Assembly: GCF_025751535.1 (NCBI RefSeq)
Contig: NZ_JAOWLC010000007.1
Span: forward strand, 159,823-223,822
Reading direction: 5' to 3'
Length of the DNA: 64,000 bases
DNA from: Lentibacter sp. XHP0401
Lineage (GTDB): Bacteria; Pseudomonadota; Alphaproteobacteria; Rhodobacterales; Rhodobacteraceae
This document shows, piece after piece, positions 8,196 to 17,108 of this stretch (position 1 is its first letter; every line of letters starts with the position of its first letter). The notes beneath the pieces are model-generated. The model saw only the letters and a program-made list of their open reading frames with translations, did no database searches and was not told the origin of the DNA. A program made the translations under genes and the position numbers.

Positions 8196-8837
8196 TCAAT
8201 CAACCCGCGTGACCATTTCCGCCAGCGGTTTGCGCACTTTTTTCATCGGCAAGAGCCAGTCTGCACCAGCCTCACGGTAGCCCAGCGGCAAAATCACAAC
8301 CGAGCGCAACCCGCGCTCTTTCAGGCCGAGAATGTCATCCACTTTGTCGGGCTCAAAGCCTTCCATCGGCGTGCAATCCACCTCAAGTTCGGCCGCCGCC
8401 ATCATAGCAAACCCCAGCGCGATATAAGCTTGCCGCGCGGCATGATCAAAGTTCACGTCCGCATCCCGTGGCAGATACATCTGCTTCAGATTTTCATAGT
8501 AAGCGTTGAGTTTCGGAATTTCGCCGCGCGCTCCCGTCATGTCGGCAACCACCGCATCAATCCGCGCTTCCGAGTAATTATCCCACGCGGCAAAAACCAG
8601 CAGATGCGAACCGTCGGTAATCGGCGTCTGGTCCCAGGCAACTTTGCGAATCTCGGCGCGCACTTCAGGGTTGCTGATGACAAACAGCTCGAACGGCTGC
8701 GTTCCGCTCGATGTTGGCGCAAGCTGGACAGCCTCGACAATCTGCGCGACCTTGTCTTCCGGAACAGTTTTGCTCGGGTCCATCTTCTTGGTTGCATAGC
8801 GCCAGTTGAGTCGCTCTTGCAGAGGCGTATTTGTCAT
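8196..8837 (-). CDS. NAD(P)H-dependent nitroreductase, NfsB type
   Basis: 213-residue FMN-dependent nitroreductase. Family features seen: LNWRYATKKMDPSK near the N-terminus, the FMN-contact region QLAPTSSGTQPFELFV, then CTPMEGFEPDKVDDILGLKE and SVVILPLGYR near the C-terminus, matching the layout of E. coli NfsB. It reduces nitro groups or quinones with NAD(P)H. Two ATGs compete (8837 and 8843); 8837 is chosen as AGGA lies 9 bases upstream of it but only 3 from the other. It diverges from the HxlR regulator at 8962, which commonly controls such redox genes in response to quinone, aldehyde or electrophile stress. Confidence 0.92.
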   Translation of the reverse strand: MTNTPLQERLNWRYATKKMDPSKTVPEDKVAQIVEAVQLAPTSSGTQPFELFVISNPEVRAEIRKVAWDQTPITDGSHLLVFAAWDNYSEARIDAVVADMTGARGEIPKLNAYYENLKQMYLPRDADVNFDHAARQAYIALGFAMMAAAELEVDCTPMEGFEPDKVDDILGLKERGLRSVVILPLGYREAGADWLLPMKKVRKPLAEMVTRVD

Positions 8838-8870
8838 AGTCATTCGTCCTATTGGCTGTGTGTGTAAAAT

Positions 8871-8887
8871 GGTATACATTTGTAACC
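8871..8887. promoter_or_regulatory. Candidate HxlR operator
   Basis: GGTATACATTTGTAACC lies between the divergent nitroreductase and HxlR genes, with core arms TACA and TGTA around TT. HxlR-type regulators often bind short AT-rich dyads between divergent genes. The dyad is short (four perfect base pairs), so it is tentative. Confidence 0.3.
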
Positions 8888-8961
8888 GACGATATAGTCA
8901 GCACCATAAAATGAAACAAGAAGGCACATTCTTGAGCCTAGGTATCAAAAAGGGAACCGCC

Positions 8962-9342
8962 ATGGCTGAAGCCCCCGAATGCCCCGACTGTCAGCGCATC
9001 AACGAAGTGCTCGCCCGCGTCGGTGATCGCTGGAGCGTGCTGATCGTTATTTCCCTGTCCCGCTATGAAACCCTTCGCTTCAACGAGCTCAAGCGACACC
9101 TCGGCATTTCACAAAGAATGCTGAGCCTGACCCTGAAAGAGCTTGAGCGCGACGGGCTGGTAAGCCGCACCTACCATGCAGTGATCCCCCCGAAAGTAGA
9201 ATACTCCCTCACCGAACTCGGCAAGTCATTTCGCGAGCCTGTAAAAGTCCTTGGCAAATGGGCGCTCGACAATCTCGCAGCAATCGACAGCGCCCGCGCA
9301 GACTATGACATCACCAACGAACTGGCCGCCAAGGCCGGTTAA
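8962..9342 (+). CDS. HxlR-family transcriptional regulator
   Basis: 126-residue winged-helix regulator of the HxlR/DUF24 family. It begins MAEAPECPDCQRINEVLARV and continues GDRWSVLIVISLSRYETLRF, NELKRHLGISQRMLSLTLKE, then the wing (VSRTYHAVIPPKVEYSLTEL). C8 and C11 (CPDC) precede the first helix; an N-terminal cysteine is the redox or electrophile sensor in many members, so thiol sensing is plausible. ATG 8962 follows AAAGGGAACCGCC; an alternative ATG at 8911 would add 17 residues. It is divergent from the nitroreductase gene, its probable target. Confidence 0.92.
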   Translation: MAEAPECPDCQRINEVLARVGDRWSVLIVISLSRYETLRFNELKRHLGISQRMLSLTLKELERDGLVSRTYHAVIPPKVEYSLTELGKSFREPVKVLGKWALDNLAAIDSARADYDITNELAAKAG

Positions 9343-9414
9343 TCAGCCGTATCGCGCTTGATTTTACCGTTCTGCTATGTTCTTTCACCTCAGCATCATA
9401 TGACGGAGACGATC

Positions 9415-11244
9415 ATGCCAGTATTACGTTCACGCACCAGCACACACGGCCGCAACATGGCAGGCGCACGCGGCCTGTGGCGCGCAACAGGCATGAAAGA
9501 CGACGATTTCGGCAAGCCCATCGTCGCCATCGTCAACTCCTTCACACAGTTTGTCCCCGGTCACGTGCACCTCAAGGATCTGGGCCAGCTTGTCGCCCGC
9601 GAGGTCGAAAAGGCAGGTGGTGTAGCAAAAGAGTTCAACACAATCGCCGTCGATGACGGCATCGCCATGGGCCACGATGGTATGCTCTATTCGCTGCCAA
9701 GCCGTGAGATCATTGCTGACTCAGTAGAATATATGGTCAACGCCCACTGCGCCGATGCCATGGTCTGCATCTCCAACTGCGACAAGATCACCCCCGGCAT
9801 GCTCATGGCTGCCATGCGCCTCAACATCCCCTGCGTCTTCGTCTCTGGCGGCCCGATGGAAGCCGGTAAAGTCGTTTGGGAGGGCGAAGAAAAAGCACTC
9901 GATCTGATCGATGCCATGGTCGCCGCTGCCGATGAAAACATGTCTGATGAGCAAGTCCACGCCATTGAGCGCTCCGCCTGCCCGACATGCGGCTCCTGCT
10001 CGGGCATGTTCACCGCCAACTCGATGAACTGTCTCACAGAAGCCCTAGGTCTCTCACTGCCGGGCAACGGCTCCGTGCTGGCAACTCACTCGGATCGCGA
10101 AGCGCTCTTCCGCGAAGCGGGGCACCGCGTTGTCGATCTCTGCAAGCGCTTCTACGAGGGCAACGATGCCTCGGTTCTGCCCCGCAACATCGCCAACTTC
10201 AAAGCGTTCGAAAACGCCATGACCCTCGATATCTCCATGGGTGGCTCGACAAATACGGTGTTGCACCTGCTCGCCGCGGCCCATGAAGGCGAGATCGACT
10301 TTACCATGCAGGATATTGACAGGCTCAGCCGCAATGTCCCCTGCCTTTGCAAAGTTGCACCCGCCAAAGCGGATGTGCACATGGAAGACGTGCACCGCGC
10401 CGGAGGCATCATGGCCATCTTGGGCGAGCTTGACCGCGCTGGCCTCATCCACCGCGATTTGCCCACGGTTCACTCCCCAACAATGGCCGATGCACTGGCA
10501 AAATATGATGTTGCCCAAAGCTCTGATGAAGCCGTGCACGCGTTCTACCGCGCAGCACCGGGCGGCGTGCCAACACAAGTCGCTTTCTCTCAAAGCCGCC
10601 GCTACCCCGAGCTTGATCTTGATCGCTCAGCAGGCGTGATCCGCACCAAAGACCACGCCTTCAGTCAGGATGGCGGCCTCGCCGTTCTCTTCGGCAACCT
10701 CGCCGAAGACGGCTGCATCGTCAAAACAGCAGGCGTCGATGACAGCATTCTCAAGTTCTCCGGCCCCGCCTACGTCTGCGAAAGTCAGGACGCCGCCGTC
10801 AGCGACATCCTGACAGGCAAAGTCAAAGCAGGCGATGTGGTCATCATCCGCTACGAAGGCCCACGCGGCGGGCCGGGCATGCAGGAAATGCTCTATCCGA
10901 CAAGCTATCTCAAATCAAAAGGCCTCGGCGCCGCCTGCGCGCTGCTCACCGATGGCCGCTTCTCGGGCGGCACGTCCGGCCTCAGCATCGGCCACGTCTC
11001 GCCAGAAGCTGCCGAAGGCGGCCTCATCGGCCTTGTCGAGCACGGTGATCTCATCGAAATCGACATCCCCAACCGCACAATCAACCTCGCGGTTGACGAC
11101 GCCACACTCGCAGCACGCCGCGAAGCCCAAGACGCCAAAGGCTGGCAACCCGCCGCCCCACGCAAGCGCAAAATTTCCACCGCGTTGAAGGCCTACGCCG
11201 CTCTGACCACAAGCGCCGCCAAAGGGGCTGTGCGACAGCTTTAA
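9415..11244 (+). CDS. ilvD: Dihydroxy-acid dehydratase
   Basis: 609-residue IlvD, the Fe-S enzyme that dehydrates 2,3-dihydroxyisovalerate and its methyl homologue in valine, leucine and isoleucine synthesis. Visible are the start [20 protein letters not shown], cluster and active-site motifs [12 protein letters not shown] and [19 protein letters not shown], and the C-terminal swivelling domain ([40 protein letters not shown]). Length and the tail [14 protein letters not shown] are those of the E. coli-type long form. GGAG precedes ATG 9415. It stands alone, followed by a dispersed intergenic repeat. Confidence 0.97.
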   Translation: MPVLRSRTSTHGRNMAGARGLWRATGMKDDDFGKPIVAIVNSFTQFVPGHVHLKDLGQLVAREVEKAGGVAKEFNTIAVDDGIAMGHDGMLYSLPSREIIADSVEYMVNAHCADAMVCISNCDKITPGMLMAAMRLNIPCVFVSGGPMEAGKVVWEGEEKALDLIDAMVAAADENMSDEQVHAIERSACPTCGSCSGMFTANSMNCLTEALGLSLPGNGSVLATHSDREALFREAGHRVVDLCKRFYEGNDASVLPRNIANFKAFENAMTLDISMGGSTNTVLHLLAAAHEGEIDFTMQDIDRLSRNVPCLCKVAPAKADVHMEDVHRAGGIMAILGELDRAGLIHRDLPTVHSPTMADALAKYDVAQSSDEAVHAFYRAAPGGVPTQVAFSQSRRYPELDLDRSAGVIRTKDHAFSQDGGLAVLFGNLAEDGCIVKTAGVDDSILKFSGPAYVCESQDAAVSDILTGKVKAGDVVIIRYEGPRGGPGMQEMLYPTSYLKSKGLGAACALLTDGRFSGGTSGLSIGHVSPEAAEGGLIGLVEHGDLIEIDIPNRTINLAVDDATLAARREAQDAKGWQPAAPRKRKISTALKAYAALTTSAAKGAVRQL

Positions 11245-11260
11245 AACAAGCACGCAAACC

Positions 11261-11344
11261 CCTTTTTTATTGCCACAAGTATCCTAGGGGGTCTGGGGGA
11301 CTAGTCCCCCAGCGGGTCGGGTTTTGCGAAGCAAAATTCGACCC
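11261..11344 (+). repeat. Dispersed 3'-end repeat, copy A
   Basis: Starts CCTTTTTTATTGCC right after ilvD, followed by AGTATCC, the perfect palindrome CTGGGGGACTAGTCCCCCAG (11293-11312) and a second stem GGGTCGGGTTTTGC (11314-11327) with GCAAAATTCGACCC (11331-11344). It shares the leader and stems with copies at 21.4, 37.0, 39.7, 46.6 and 48.5 kb. It probably acts as a transcript end between the converging ilvD and GNAT genes. Confidence 0.7.
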
Positions 11345-12022
11345 TTAAAGCGAAGCCCTCTGCCGACCGTCCGCGTCAAAGTTCTCCACATCCAGCCAGC
11401 GCTCAAACCTCGCTTTCAGGTTTGGCCACTCCCTGTCCAAAATCGAAAGCCAGGCCGTATCACGGTTGCGCCCTTTATATACGGTCGCCTGCCGAAACAC
11501 GCCCTCAAAGGTAAAACCAAGCCGCTTCGCCGCCGCAATCGAGGGCGCATTCAAGGCATCACACTTCCACTCATAACGCCGGTAGCCCAGCCCCTCGAAC
11601 ACATAGCGCATCATCAGATACATCGCTTCCGTGCTCACAGGCGTGCGCTGCATCAGGGGCGAAAAATGGATAAATCCAACCTCGATCACCCCGTTTACAG
11701 GATCCATCCGAAGGAAAGTCGCATGGCCAACAGCGCGGCCGGCAGTGTCCAGAACCGTGTAATAGAGCGGATCAGCACTCGCCTCGGCTCCGCGCAAAAA
11801 CGTGAGGAAATCTTCCTCGCGCTCATATGGTCCGATCGGCAAATAGGTCCAGTTCGCTCCTGTCTTATCCGCAGAAAAAGCGCTCCAAAGCCCGGCCCCA
11901 TGCGCCTTCACATCCAGCGGAACAAGCGAACAATACCGCCCCTCAAGCTTCACACTCTCGGGCCGCGGCCTTGGCAAATCTGTTTCGACAGGCCAGCCAA
12001 TCGGCTGGCCCATCTCGTTCAT
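11345..12022 (-). CDS. GNAT-family N-acetyltransferase (RimJ/RimL-like)
   Basis: 225-residue acetyltransferase of the RimJ/RimL-like GNAT type. The fold runs from LEGRYCSLVPLDVKAHG through PVNGVIEVGFIHFSPLMQRT, STEAMYLMMRYVFEGLGYRR, to the late motif NAPSIAAAKRLGFTFEGVFR. It transfers acetyl from acetyl-CoA to an unknown amine. ATG 12022 lies five bases beyond the stop of tpa, so the gene is in the same leftward transcript as taurine aminotransferase. Acetylation of taurine or an N-terminus are guesses that the sequence does not decide. A second ATG at 12013 is possible. Confidence 0.87.
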   Translation of the reverse strand: MNEMGQPIGWPVETDLPRPRPESVKLEGRYCSLVPLDVKAHGAGLWSAFSADKTGANWTYLPIGPYEREEDFLTFLRGAEASADPLYYTVLDTAGRAVGHATFLRMDPVNGVIEVGFIHFSPLMQRTPVSTEAMYLMMRYVFEGLGYRRYEWKCDALNAPSIAAAKRLGFTFEGVFRQATVYKGRNRDTAWLSILDREWPNLKARFERWLDVENFDADGRQRASL

Positions 12023-12026
12023 CCGT

Positions 12027-13415
12027 TCAGCCAAAAACTTTATCCAACGCCTTGCCGACCGTCTCGCAAATCTGGTCGATGTCATCCGCCGTCGAAATCA
12101 GCGCAGGCGAGAAACAGAGCGTGTTGTTAAAGCCCGGAATTGAGCGGTTCGTCGCACCGATGATCACGCCCATCGCGCCGCACTCCGCAACAACCTGCGC
12201 AACAAGCTTCTCGTCCACAGGCTCCTTGCTTGCCCGATCCTGCACAAGCTCGGCTCCGCAAAACAGCCCGAGCCCGCGCACATCACCGATAACCTTGTGA
12301 TGCTCGGCAAGCTCCCAAAGGTTCGCCATCATCCGCGCACCCATCTTGGTCGTGTTCTCCAGCAAATCTTCGTCTTCGATAATCCGCATACACTCCAGCG
12401 CCGCTGCGGGCCCGGCCGTGCAGCCACCAAAGGTGGAAATATCGCGGAAGTAATTGAGCGGATCGGTGGTGTCGTCCTTGAACATCTCAAAGACACGCTC
12501 GTTGGTCACACAGCAGGCAATCGCGGCATAGCCCGAGGCCACACCCTTCGCCATGGTCACAAAGTCGGGCTCCACACCGTAGTGCTGATAGCCAAACCAT
12601 TCTGTCCCTGTGCGTCCGACGCCGCAGACCACTTCGTCAATGTGCAGGAGAATGTCATACTTGCGGCACAGGTCTTGAATGAGCGGCCAATAGCCCTCGG
12701 GTGCCGGAATAACCCCGCCGCCCGCAGTCACAGGCTCAAGGCAAAGCGCGCCGATGGTGTCCGCGCCCTCGGCTAGGATCACCTCTTCAATCGCTTTCAC
12801 AGATGCTGCTGCATAGGCTTCACCGGTAAGGTCCCACTGGGCGCGATATTCCATGCAGTGCGGAACCCGCACAAAACCGGGCGCAAACGGCCCATACTGC
12901 GCGTTGCGCTCGTCTTGTCCGCCCGCCGACATCGCCGCCAAAGTCGAGCCATGATAGTCTCGGTCGCGATACAGGATCTTGTGCTTCTTGCCACCATGCC
13001 GCTTGTGGCTGATTTGGCGCACCATCTTGAAGGCCTTTTCATTGGCTTCCGAGCCCGAATTCGTCTGATAGACACGGCTCATGCCGGGCATCTTGCTGAT
13101 CAGTTTTTCCGCAAACAAGGCCCCGGGAACAGACCCTGCCGAACCCGCAAAATACGGCAGCTTGATCAGCTGGTCACGCACCGCGTTGGCAATGCTCTCA
13201 CGCCCGTAGCCCACGTTTACAGTCCAGACCCCACCAGACACGGCATCTAGATATTCTTTGCCCTTCTGGTCCCAGACACGCACGCCTTTGCCTTCAATGA
13301 TAATCCGCGGCTCACCGGTTTCAAACGGCTTGTGCTGCGTCAGGTGATGCCAGACATGCGCGCGATCCGCGTCAACAATATGGCTGAGATCGTTTGCAGA
13401 AAGATTGCCGTCCAT
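12027..13415 (-). CDS. tpa: Taurine:pyruvate aminotransferase
   Basis: 462-residue class III PLP aminotransferase. It begins MDGNLSANDLSHIVDADRAH, carries the cofactor-contact region NSGSEANEKAFKMVRQISHK, the DEVVCGVGRTG loop and the Schiff-base lysine K290 in TMAKGVASGY. Tpa moves the amino group of taurine to pyruvate, giving sulfoacetaldehyde and alanine, in the cytoplasm. The assignment to Tpa rather than another class III enzyme rests on its divergent pairing with tauABC and the xsc locus 12 kb away. ACGGAGGC precedes ATG 13415. The GNAT gene follows in the same operon. Confidence 0.9.
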   Translation of the reverse strand: MDGNLSANDLSHIVDADRAHVWHHLTQHKPFETGEPRIIIEGKGVRVWDQKGKEYLDAVSGGVWTVNVGYGRESIANAVRDQLIKLPYFAGSAGSVPGALFAEKLISKMPGMSRVYQTNSGSEANEKAFKMVRQISHKRHGGKKHKILYRDRDYHGSTLAAMSAGGQDERNAQYGPFAPGFVRVPHCMEYRAQWDLTGEAYAAASVKAIEEVILAEGADTIGALCLEPVTAGGGVIPAPEGYWPLIQDLCRKYDILLHIDEVVCGVGRTGTEWFGYQHYGVEPDFVTMAKGVASGYAAIACCVTNERVFEMFKDDTTDPLNYFRDISTFGGCTAGPAAALECMRIIEDEDLLENTTKMGARMMANLWELAEHHKVIGDVRGLGLFCGAELVQDRASKEPVDEKLVAQVVAECGAMGVIIGATNRSIPGFNNTLCFSPALISTADDIDQICETVGKALDKVFG

Positions 13416-13810
13416 GGTCAGAAGCCTCCGTTGGGGTCGCGTTCCGGGCGCAGCCGCCCGCGCATATTTGATCAAAATCTAAAGCTAAGAAGAGCGCTAT
13501 TTCCTCTGAGTCTGATAGCGCCAGTCGATAGGCTCGTATAAGGCCAAAACCTCTCGCCGTTCAGGCTGATTTTAGCACGCAGGACCGGAAAAAGACACGC
13601 CCGCTTGCTCAAACCACCAAAACCCGCTTTTCACAAAACCTAAAAATAGGTTCCATTCCCCAAATTAACCGTTGATCGGAATCGTCATTTGCGCCCTCAT
13701 AGTGGCAAGGGCGAGGCGTGCAATATGCACACCCCCCGCACAATGCCCATAAGCCAGAAAAACTGGCGGGCCGCGCCGCCAAAGCGTGTCATACCAACGG
13801 GAGTTACTCC
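13416..13810. promoter_or_regulatory. Divergent tpa / tauABC control region (395 bp)
   Basis: No gene is seen. The region contains the inverted repeat AACCTA-AAAA-TAGGTT at 13637-13652 and a short direct repeat GATAG (about 13514 and 13527). A good match to the CTGGACYTAA-type repeats seen near tauR and xsc is not found. It must hold both promoters, which are expected to be taurine inducible through TauR. Confidence 0.5.
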
Positions 13811-14809
13811 ATGAAAATCAAAACAACCCTTTTATCCGCCGTTGCCGCCGCCGCCATGATGACAGGCAGCCAGGCCGCCGCACTTGACGAGATCACAGTC
13901 GGCTATTTTCAGGAATGGCCAATGCCTTTTGAATACGCCAAAGTCATGGGCACCTATGACGAAGAAATGGGCGTTAAAGTAAATTGGCGCGCCTTCGGTT
14001 CAGGCACCGAAATGAGCGCCGCAATGGCATCGGGCGATGTTCACCTCTCCGTCAGCCAAGGCGTCCCTCCCTTCGTTGTCGCCACATCGGGCGGTCAGGA
14101 TCTTCAAATCCTCGACGTAGCCGTAAGCTATGCCGACAATGACAACTGCGTCGTCGCCGAAGCCCTCGAAATCGACAAATCAAACGCCGCCGAACTCGCT
14201 GGCAAAAAAGTGGCCGTGCCGCTCGGCACCGCCGCGCACTACGGCTTCCTCAAGCAGATGAGCCACTTCGGCGTCGATGTCGGCTCCATGGAAGTCGTCA
14301 ACATGAACCCGCCCGAAGGCGCGGCGGCCATCGCGCAAGGCGCAGTTGATATGTTCTGTGGCTGGGGCGGCTCGCTGCGCCGCGCGGTCGAGCATGGCAA
14401 TGTGCTGCTCACCGGCGACGAAAAAACAGAGATCGGTATCCTTGTGTTTGATGTCACATCCGGCCCCGCAGGCTTCGTGGCCGAAAACACTGATCTGGTG
14501 GCCAAGTTCCTCAAAGTCACATCCGATGCCAACGCCATGTGGGCAGACGAGGCAAACCACGCCGAAATGCTCCCCGTCATCGCCAAAGATGCTGGTATGG
14601 ACGAAACGGCGACGATGGAAACCATCGCGACTTTCAAGTTTCCGACAATCGAAGAGCAGCTCAGCAACGCATGGCTCGGTGGCAATGCCCCCATCTTCAT
14701 GAAAGGCGTCGCCGATGTCTTCCTTGAGGCCGGCAGCATCGACGCAGCCCTCGATACATACGAAAACGCGGTTAATACTGGTCCCCTTCAAGCGGCCAGT
14801 GATATGTAA
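13811..14809 (+). CDS. tauA: Taurine ABC transporter, periplasmic binding protein
   Basis: 332-residue solute-binding protein. A signal peptide spans residues 1-22 (SAVAAAAMMTGSQAAAL), then two-lobe SsuA/TauA-like sequence: DEITVGYFQEWPMPFEYAKV, MASGDVHLSVSQGVPPFVVA, GKKVAVPLGTAAHYGFLKQM, and CGWGGSLRRAVEHG. It captures taurine for import. The ATG at 13811 has GGGAG upstream and is the only start giving a signal peptide. tauB follows after 124 bases that contain a strong hairpin, suggesting uneven expression of binding protein and transporter. Confidence 0.94.
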   Translation: MKIKTTLLSAVAAAAMMTGSQAAALDEITVGYFQEWPMPFEYAKVMGTYDEEMGVKVNWRAFGSGTEMSAAMASGDVHLSVSQGVPPFVVATSGGQDLQILDVAVSYADNDNCVVAEALEIDKSNAAELAGKKVAVPLGTAAHYGFLKQMSHFGVDVGSMEVVNMNPPEGAAAIAQGAVDMFCGWGGSLRRAVEHGNVLLTGDEKTEIGILVFDVTSGPAGFVAENTDLVAKFLKVTSDANAMWADEANHAEMLPVIAKDAGMDETATMETIATFKFPTIEEQLSNAWLGGNAPIFMKGVADVFLEAGSIDAALDTYENAVNTGPLQAASDM

Positions 14810-14816
14810 AGCTAAC

Positions 14817-14846
14817 TGGTCCGTTGCAGAGCATCGCAGCGGACCA
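14817..14846 (+). promoter_or_regulatory. Intercistronic hairpin between tauA and tauB
   Basis: TGGTCCGTTGC (14817-14827) pairs with GCAGCGGACCA (14836-14846), 10 of 11 pairs plus a wobble, with an eight-base loop and no T-run. Such stems after binding-protein genes of ABC operons stabilise the upstream mRNA and give more binding protein than permease. The role is inferred from position. Confidence 0.6.
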
Positions 14847-14933
14847 ATGCGCGCCCGGTGGGTCACTGCGGCCCATAGGCGAGGCTCTTTGCCAAAACGA
14901 AGCAACAGGAGCTTAAGGCTCCGGAAGGCGGGC

Positions 14934-15743
14934 ATGTCCACACTCTCGATCGACAAAATTTCAATGCGCTTTGATCTGCCAAACGGCGGCCATGTGCAGG
15001 CGCTCAAGGATATTTCCCTTGAAATCAAAACAGGTGAACTGATGAGCGTGCTTGGCCCCTCGGGTTGCGGCAAGACAACGCTTCTCAACATCGTCGCAGG
15101 CTTTCTCGCTCCCACCGAGGGCACGATGACCCTGAACGATCATCTCATCACTGGCCCCGATGCCGAGCGCGGCATGGTTTTCCAGCAAGGCGCGCTTTTC
15201 GAGTGGATGTCCGTGCGCGAAAACGTGAGCTTCGGCCCCCGCATGAAAGGCCAGCGCGAAAGCCAGTGGCGCGATACCGTTGATCACCTCCTCGATATTG
15301 TCGGCCTGCGCGACTTCAAGGAAAAATCAGTGTTCGAGCTTTCGGGCGGCATGCAACAGCGTGTGGCCCTCGCCCGCTGCCTCGCCAATGACCCCGATGT
15401 CATCCTGATGGACGAACCCCTCGGCGCACTCGACGCCCTGACGCGCGAGAAGATGCAGGGCCTTGTGCTCAAACTCTGGAAAGAAACAGGCAAAACCATC
15501 ATCCTCATCACCCACTCGGTCGAAGAAGCACTGCTCTTGGGCGAGCGTCTGCTGGTTCTCGCCCCCCGCCCCGGCCGTATTCACCGCGAATACAGCCTGC
15601 CTTTCGCCGATATGGGCGTGGGGCAGGATCTGCGTGAAGTGAAAAAACACCCCGAATTCGCCGAGAAACGCGAAGAAATCCTGAGCATGATCTGGGATAT
15701 GGAAGAAGAAATCATGGGCAACGCCACGGAGGCAAGCGCATGA
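14934..15743 (+). CDS. tauB: Taurine ABC transporter, ATP-binding protein
   Basis: 269-residue ABC ATPase of the nitrate/sulfonate/taurine family. Walker A is GPSGCGKTT, the Q-loop MVFQQGALFEWMSV, the signature LSGGMQQRVALARCLANDPD, Walker B VILMDEP followed by LGALDALTREKMQ, and the H-loop IILITHSVEEALLLGERL. ATG 14934 follows GGAAGGCGGGC; earlier in-frame sequence covers the intercistronic hairpin and is not coding. Its stop overlaps the tauC start by four bases (ATGA). Confidence 0.95.
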   Translation: MSTLSIDKISMRFDLPNGGHVQALKDISLEIKTGELMSVLGPSGCGKTTLLNIVAGFLAPTEGTMTLNDHLITGPDAERGMVFQQGALFEWMSVRENVSFGPRMKGQRESQWRDTVDHLLDIVGLRDFKEKSVFELSGGMQQRVALARCLANDPDVILMDEPLGALDALTREKMQGLVLKLWKETGKTIILITHSVEEALLLGERLLVLAPRPGRIHREYSLPFADMGVGQDLREVKKHPEFAEKREEILSMIWDMEEEIMGNATEASA

Positions 15744-17008
15744 TTATTCTCCTCATCTACATCGCCATCTTCACCGCAGGTTTCTTCCTCGTCCGCTATG
15801 GTGTCAAACGCCTGATGCATACAACGGCCGACTATACCTCCCTCAAAACAGTCACCTTCGGTGACGAAAGCGCAGTCCGCCCCGACCGTTGGGCAAGCGT
15901 CATTTCCATTCTCACAATCTTCCTGCTCTGGGGGGCTTTCACCGGCTCCAAATGGACACCCATTCACGCCCCTGCTCCCTTCATCGGCGATACAGAGCTC
16001 ACCTACACGCTGGAAGCACCCGATGGCAGCACAGATGATGCAACCATCACTTTGCGTGTCTACAAATTCGGCGAAGACCCGGCTACGCCCGAAGTTGACG
16101 AAGGCACAGGTTTCGCCAGAAACGATGCCGAAACTGTCTCGGCGGGGCGCACCAAAACCGTGCTGTTCGATAAGAACGACGAGATCAAGCGCCGCGATGG
16201 TGCAAAAGTCATCGCGATTGACGGCAAACCCATCGAGATCGGCCAGCCCATCTCTGTCGCCGCAGGCAAGGTCAGCCTCACCGACAAAGGCGCAATCCAG
16301 ATTACCCCGCCCGCAGGTATGCAGATGGAACCGATCTGGCTGCCTCCGCCCGAAAAGGTTGTCGCCCGTTTCATCGAAATCAGCACTGAAGGCTACCAGG
16401 GTTTCACCCTCTGGGAGCACTTGGGCTACTCGCTCTTCCGCGTCATCGTCGGCTTCCTTCTCGGCGCACTCGTAGGCATCCCGCTGGGCTACGCTATGGG
16501 CCTGTCCAACTGGTTCCGCGGCTGGTTTGATCCGATCGTCGAGTTCATGCGCCCCGTGCCGCCGCTTGCCCTCATCCCGCTGGTGATCATTTGGGCAGGG
16601 ATCGGAGAGGTCGGAAAAATCATCCTCCTCTTCCTCGCAGCTCTCTGGATCATGGCTATCGCCGCGCGCGCGGGCGTGTCAGGCGTCAACATCACCAAGG
16701 TTCACGCCGCCTATTCCCTCGGCGCGTCCAGGTTCCAGCTCATGCGGCACGTCATCGTGCCCAACAGCCTGCCCGAAATCTTCACAGGCGCGCGCGTTGC
16801 AATGGGTGTCTGCTGGGGCACAGTTGTTGCCGCCGAACTTGTCGCCGCCGAAAAAGGCGCAGGCATGATGATCATGGTCGCCTCCCGCTTCCAGCTCACC
16901 GATATCGTGATCATGGGGATCATCCTCATCGGCATCATCGGCTACGGCATCGACATTCTCATGCGCATCGCCGAAAAAACCCTCGTGCCGTGGAAAGGCC
17001 GGTCCTGA
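15740..17008 (+). CDS. tauC: Taurine ABC transporter permease with large periplasmic insertion
   Basis: 422-residue permease, far longer than the usual about 275. Residues 1-20 and 52-68 are membrane helices. Residues about 69-200 form an inserted, probably periplasmic beta-rich domain (TELTYTLEAPDGSTDDATIT; AKVIAIDGKPIEIGQPISVA). The conserved permease starts at LPPPEKVVARF (201) and has the expected helices, the RPVPPLALIPL segment and the EAA loop GASRFQLMRHVIVPNSLPEI. Start overlaps tauB. The insertion is not a frameshift artefact since the frame is open and compositionally even. Its role, for example docking of TauA, is unknown. Confidence 0.92.
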   Translation: MIILLIYIAIFTAGFFLVRYGVKRLMHTTADYTSLKTVTFGDESAVRPDRWASVISILTIFLLWGAFTGSKWTPIHAPAPFIGDTELTYTLEAPDGSTDDATITLRVYKFGEDPATPEVDEGTGFARNDAETVSAGRTKTVLFDKNDEIKRRDGAKVIAIDGKPIEIGQPISVAAGKVSLTDKGAIQITPPAGMQMEPIWLPPPEKVVARFIEISTEGYQGFTLWEHLGYSLFRVIVGFLLGALVGIPLGYAMGLSNWFRGWFDPIVEFMRPVPPLALIPLVIIWAGIGEVGKIILLFLAALWIMAIAARAGVSGVNITKVHAAYSLGASRFQLMRHVIVPNSLPEIFTGARVAMGVCWGTVVAAELVAAEKGAGMMIMVASRFQLTDIVIMGIILIGIIGYGIDILMRIAEKTLVPWKGRS

Positions 17009-17026
17009 CCCATGGGGCCACATGCA

Positions 17027-17062
17027 AAAGCGCCCGCATCAAATGCGGGCGCTTTCTTTTTT
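17027..17062. terminator. Strong rho-independent terminator after tauABC
   Basis: AAAGCGCCCGCAT (17027-17039), loop CAA, ATGCGGGCGCTTT (17043-17055), then CTTTTTT. The 13-bp perfect stem followed by a T-run ends the tauABC transcript. The preceding A-run also gives some T-run on the other strand, so it may serve the DUF481 gene too. Confidence 0.9.
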
Positions 17063-17108
17063 CAGCCTGAACTGCCGCCCCCGAGAGACAGGCGCGGCAG
17101 GCCCAAAC

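Noticed and set aside
11293..11312. Standard rho-independent terminator after ilvD
   Set aside because: The 20-base palindrome has no T-run directly behind it and shares sequence with other intergenic copies, so it is listed as part of the repeat family.
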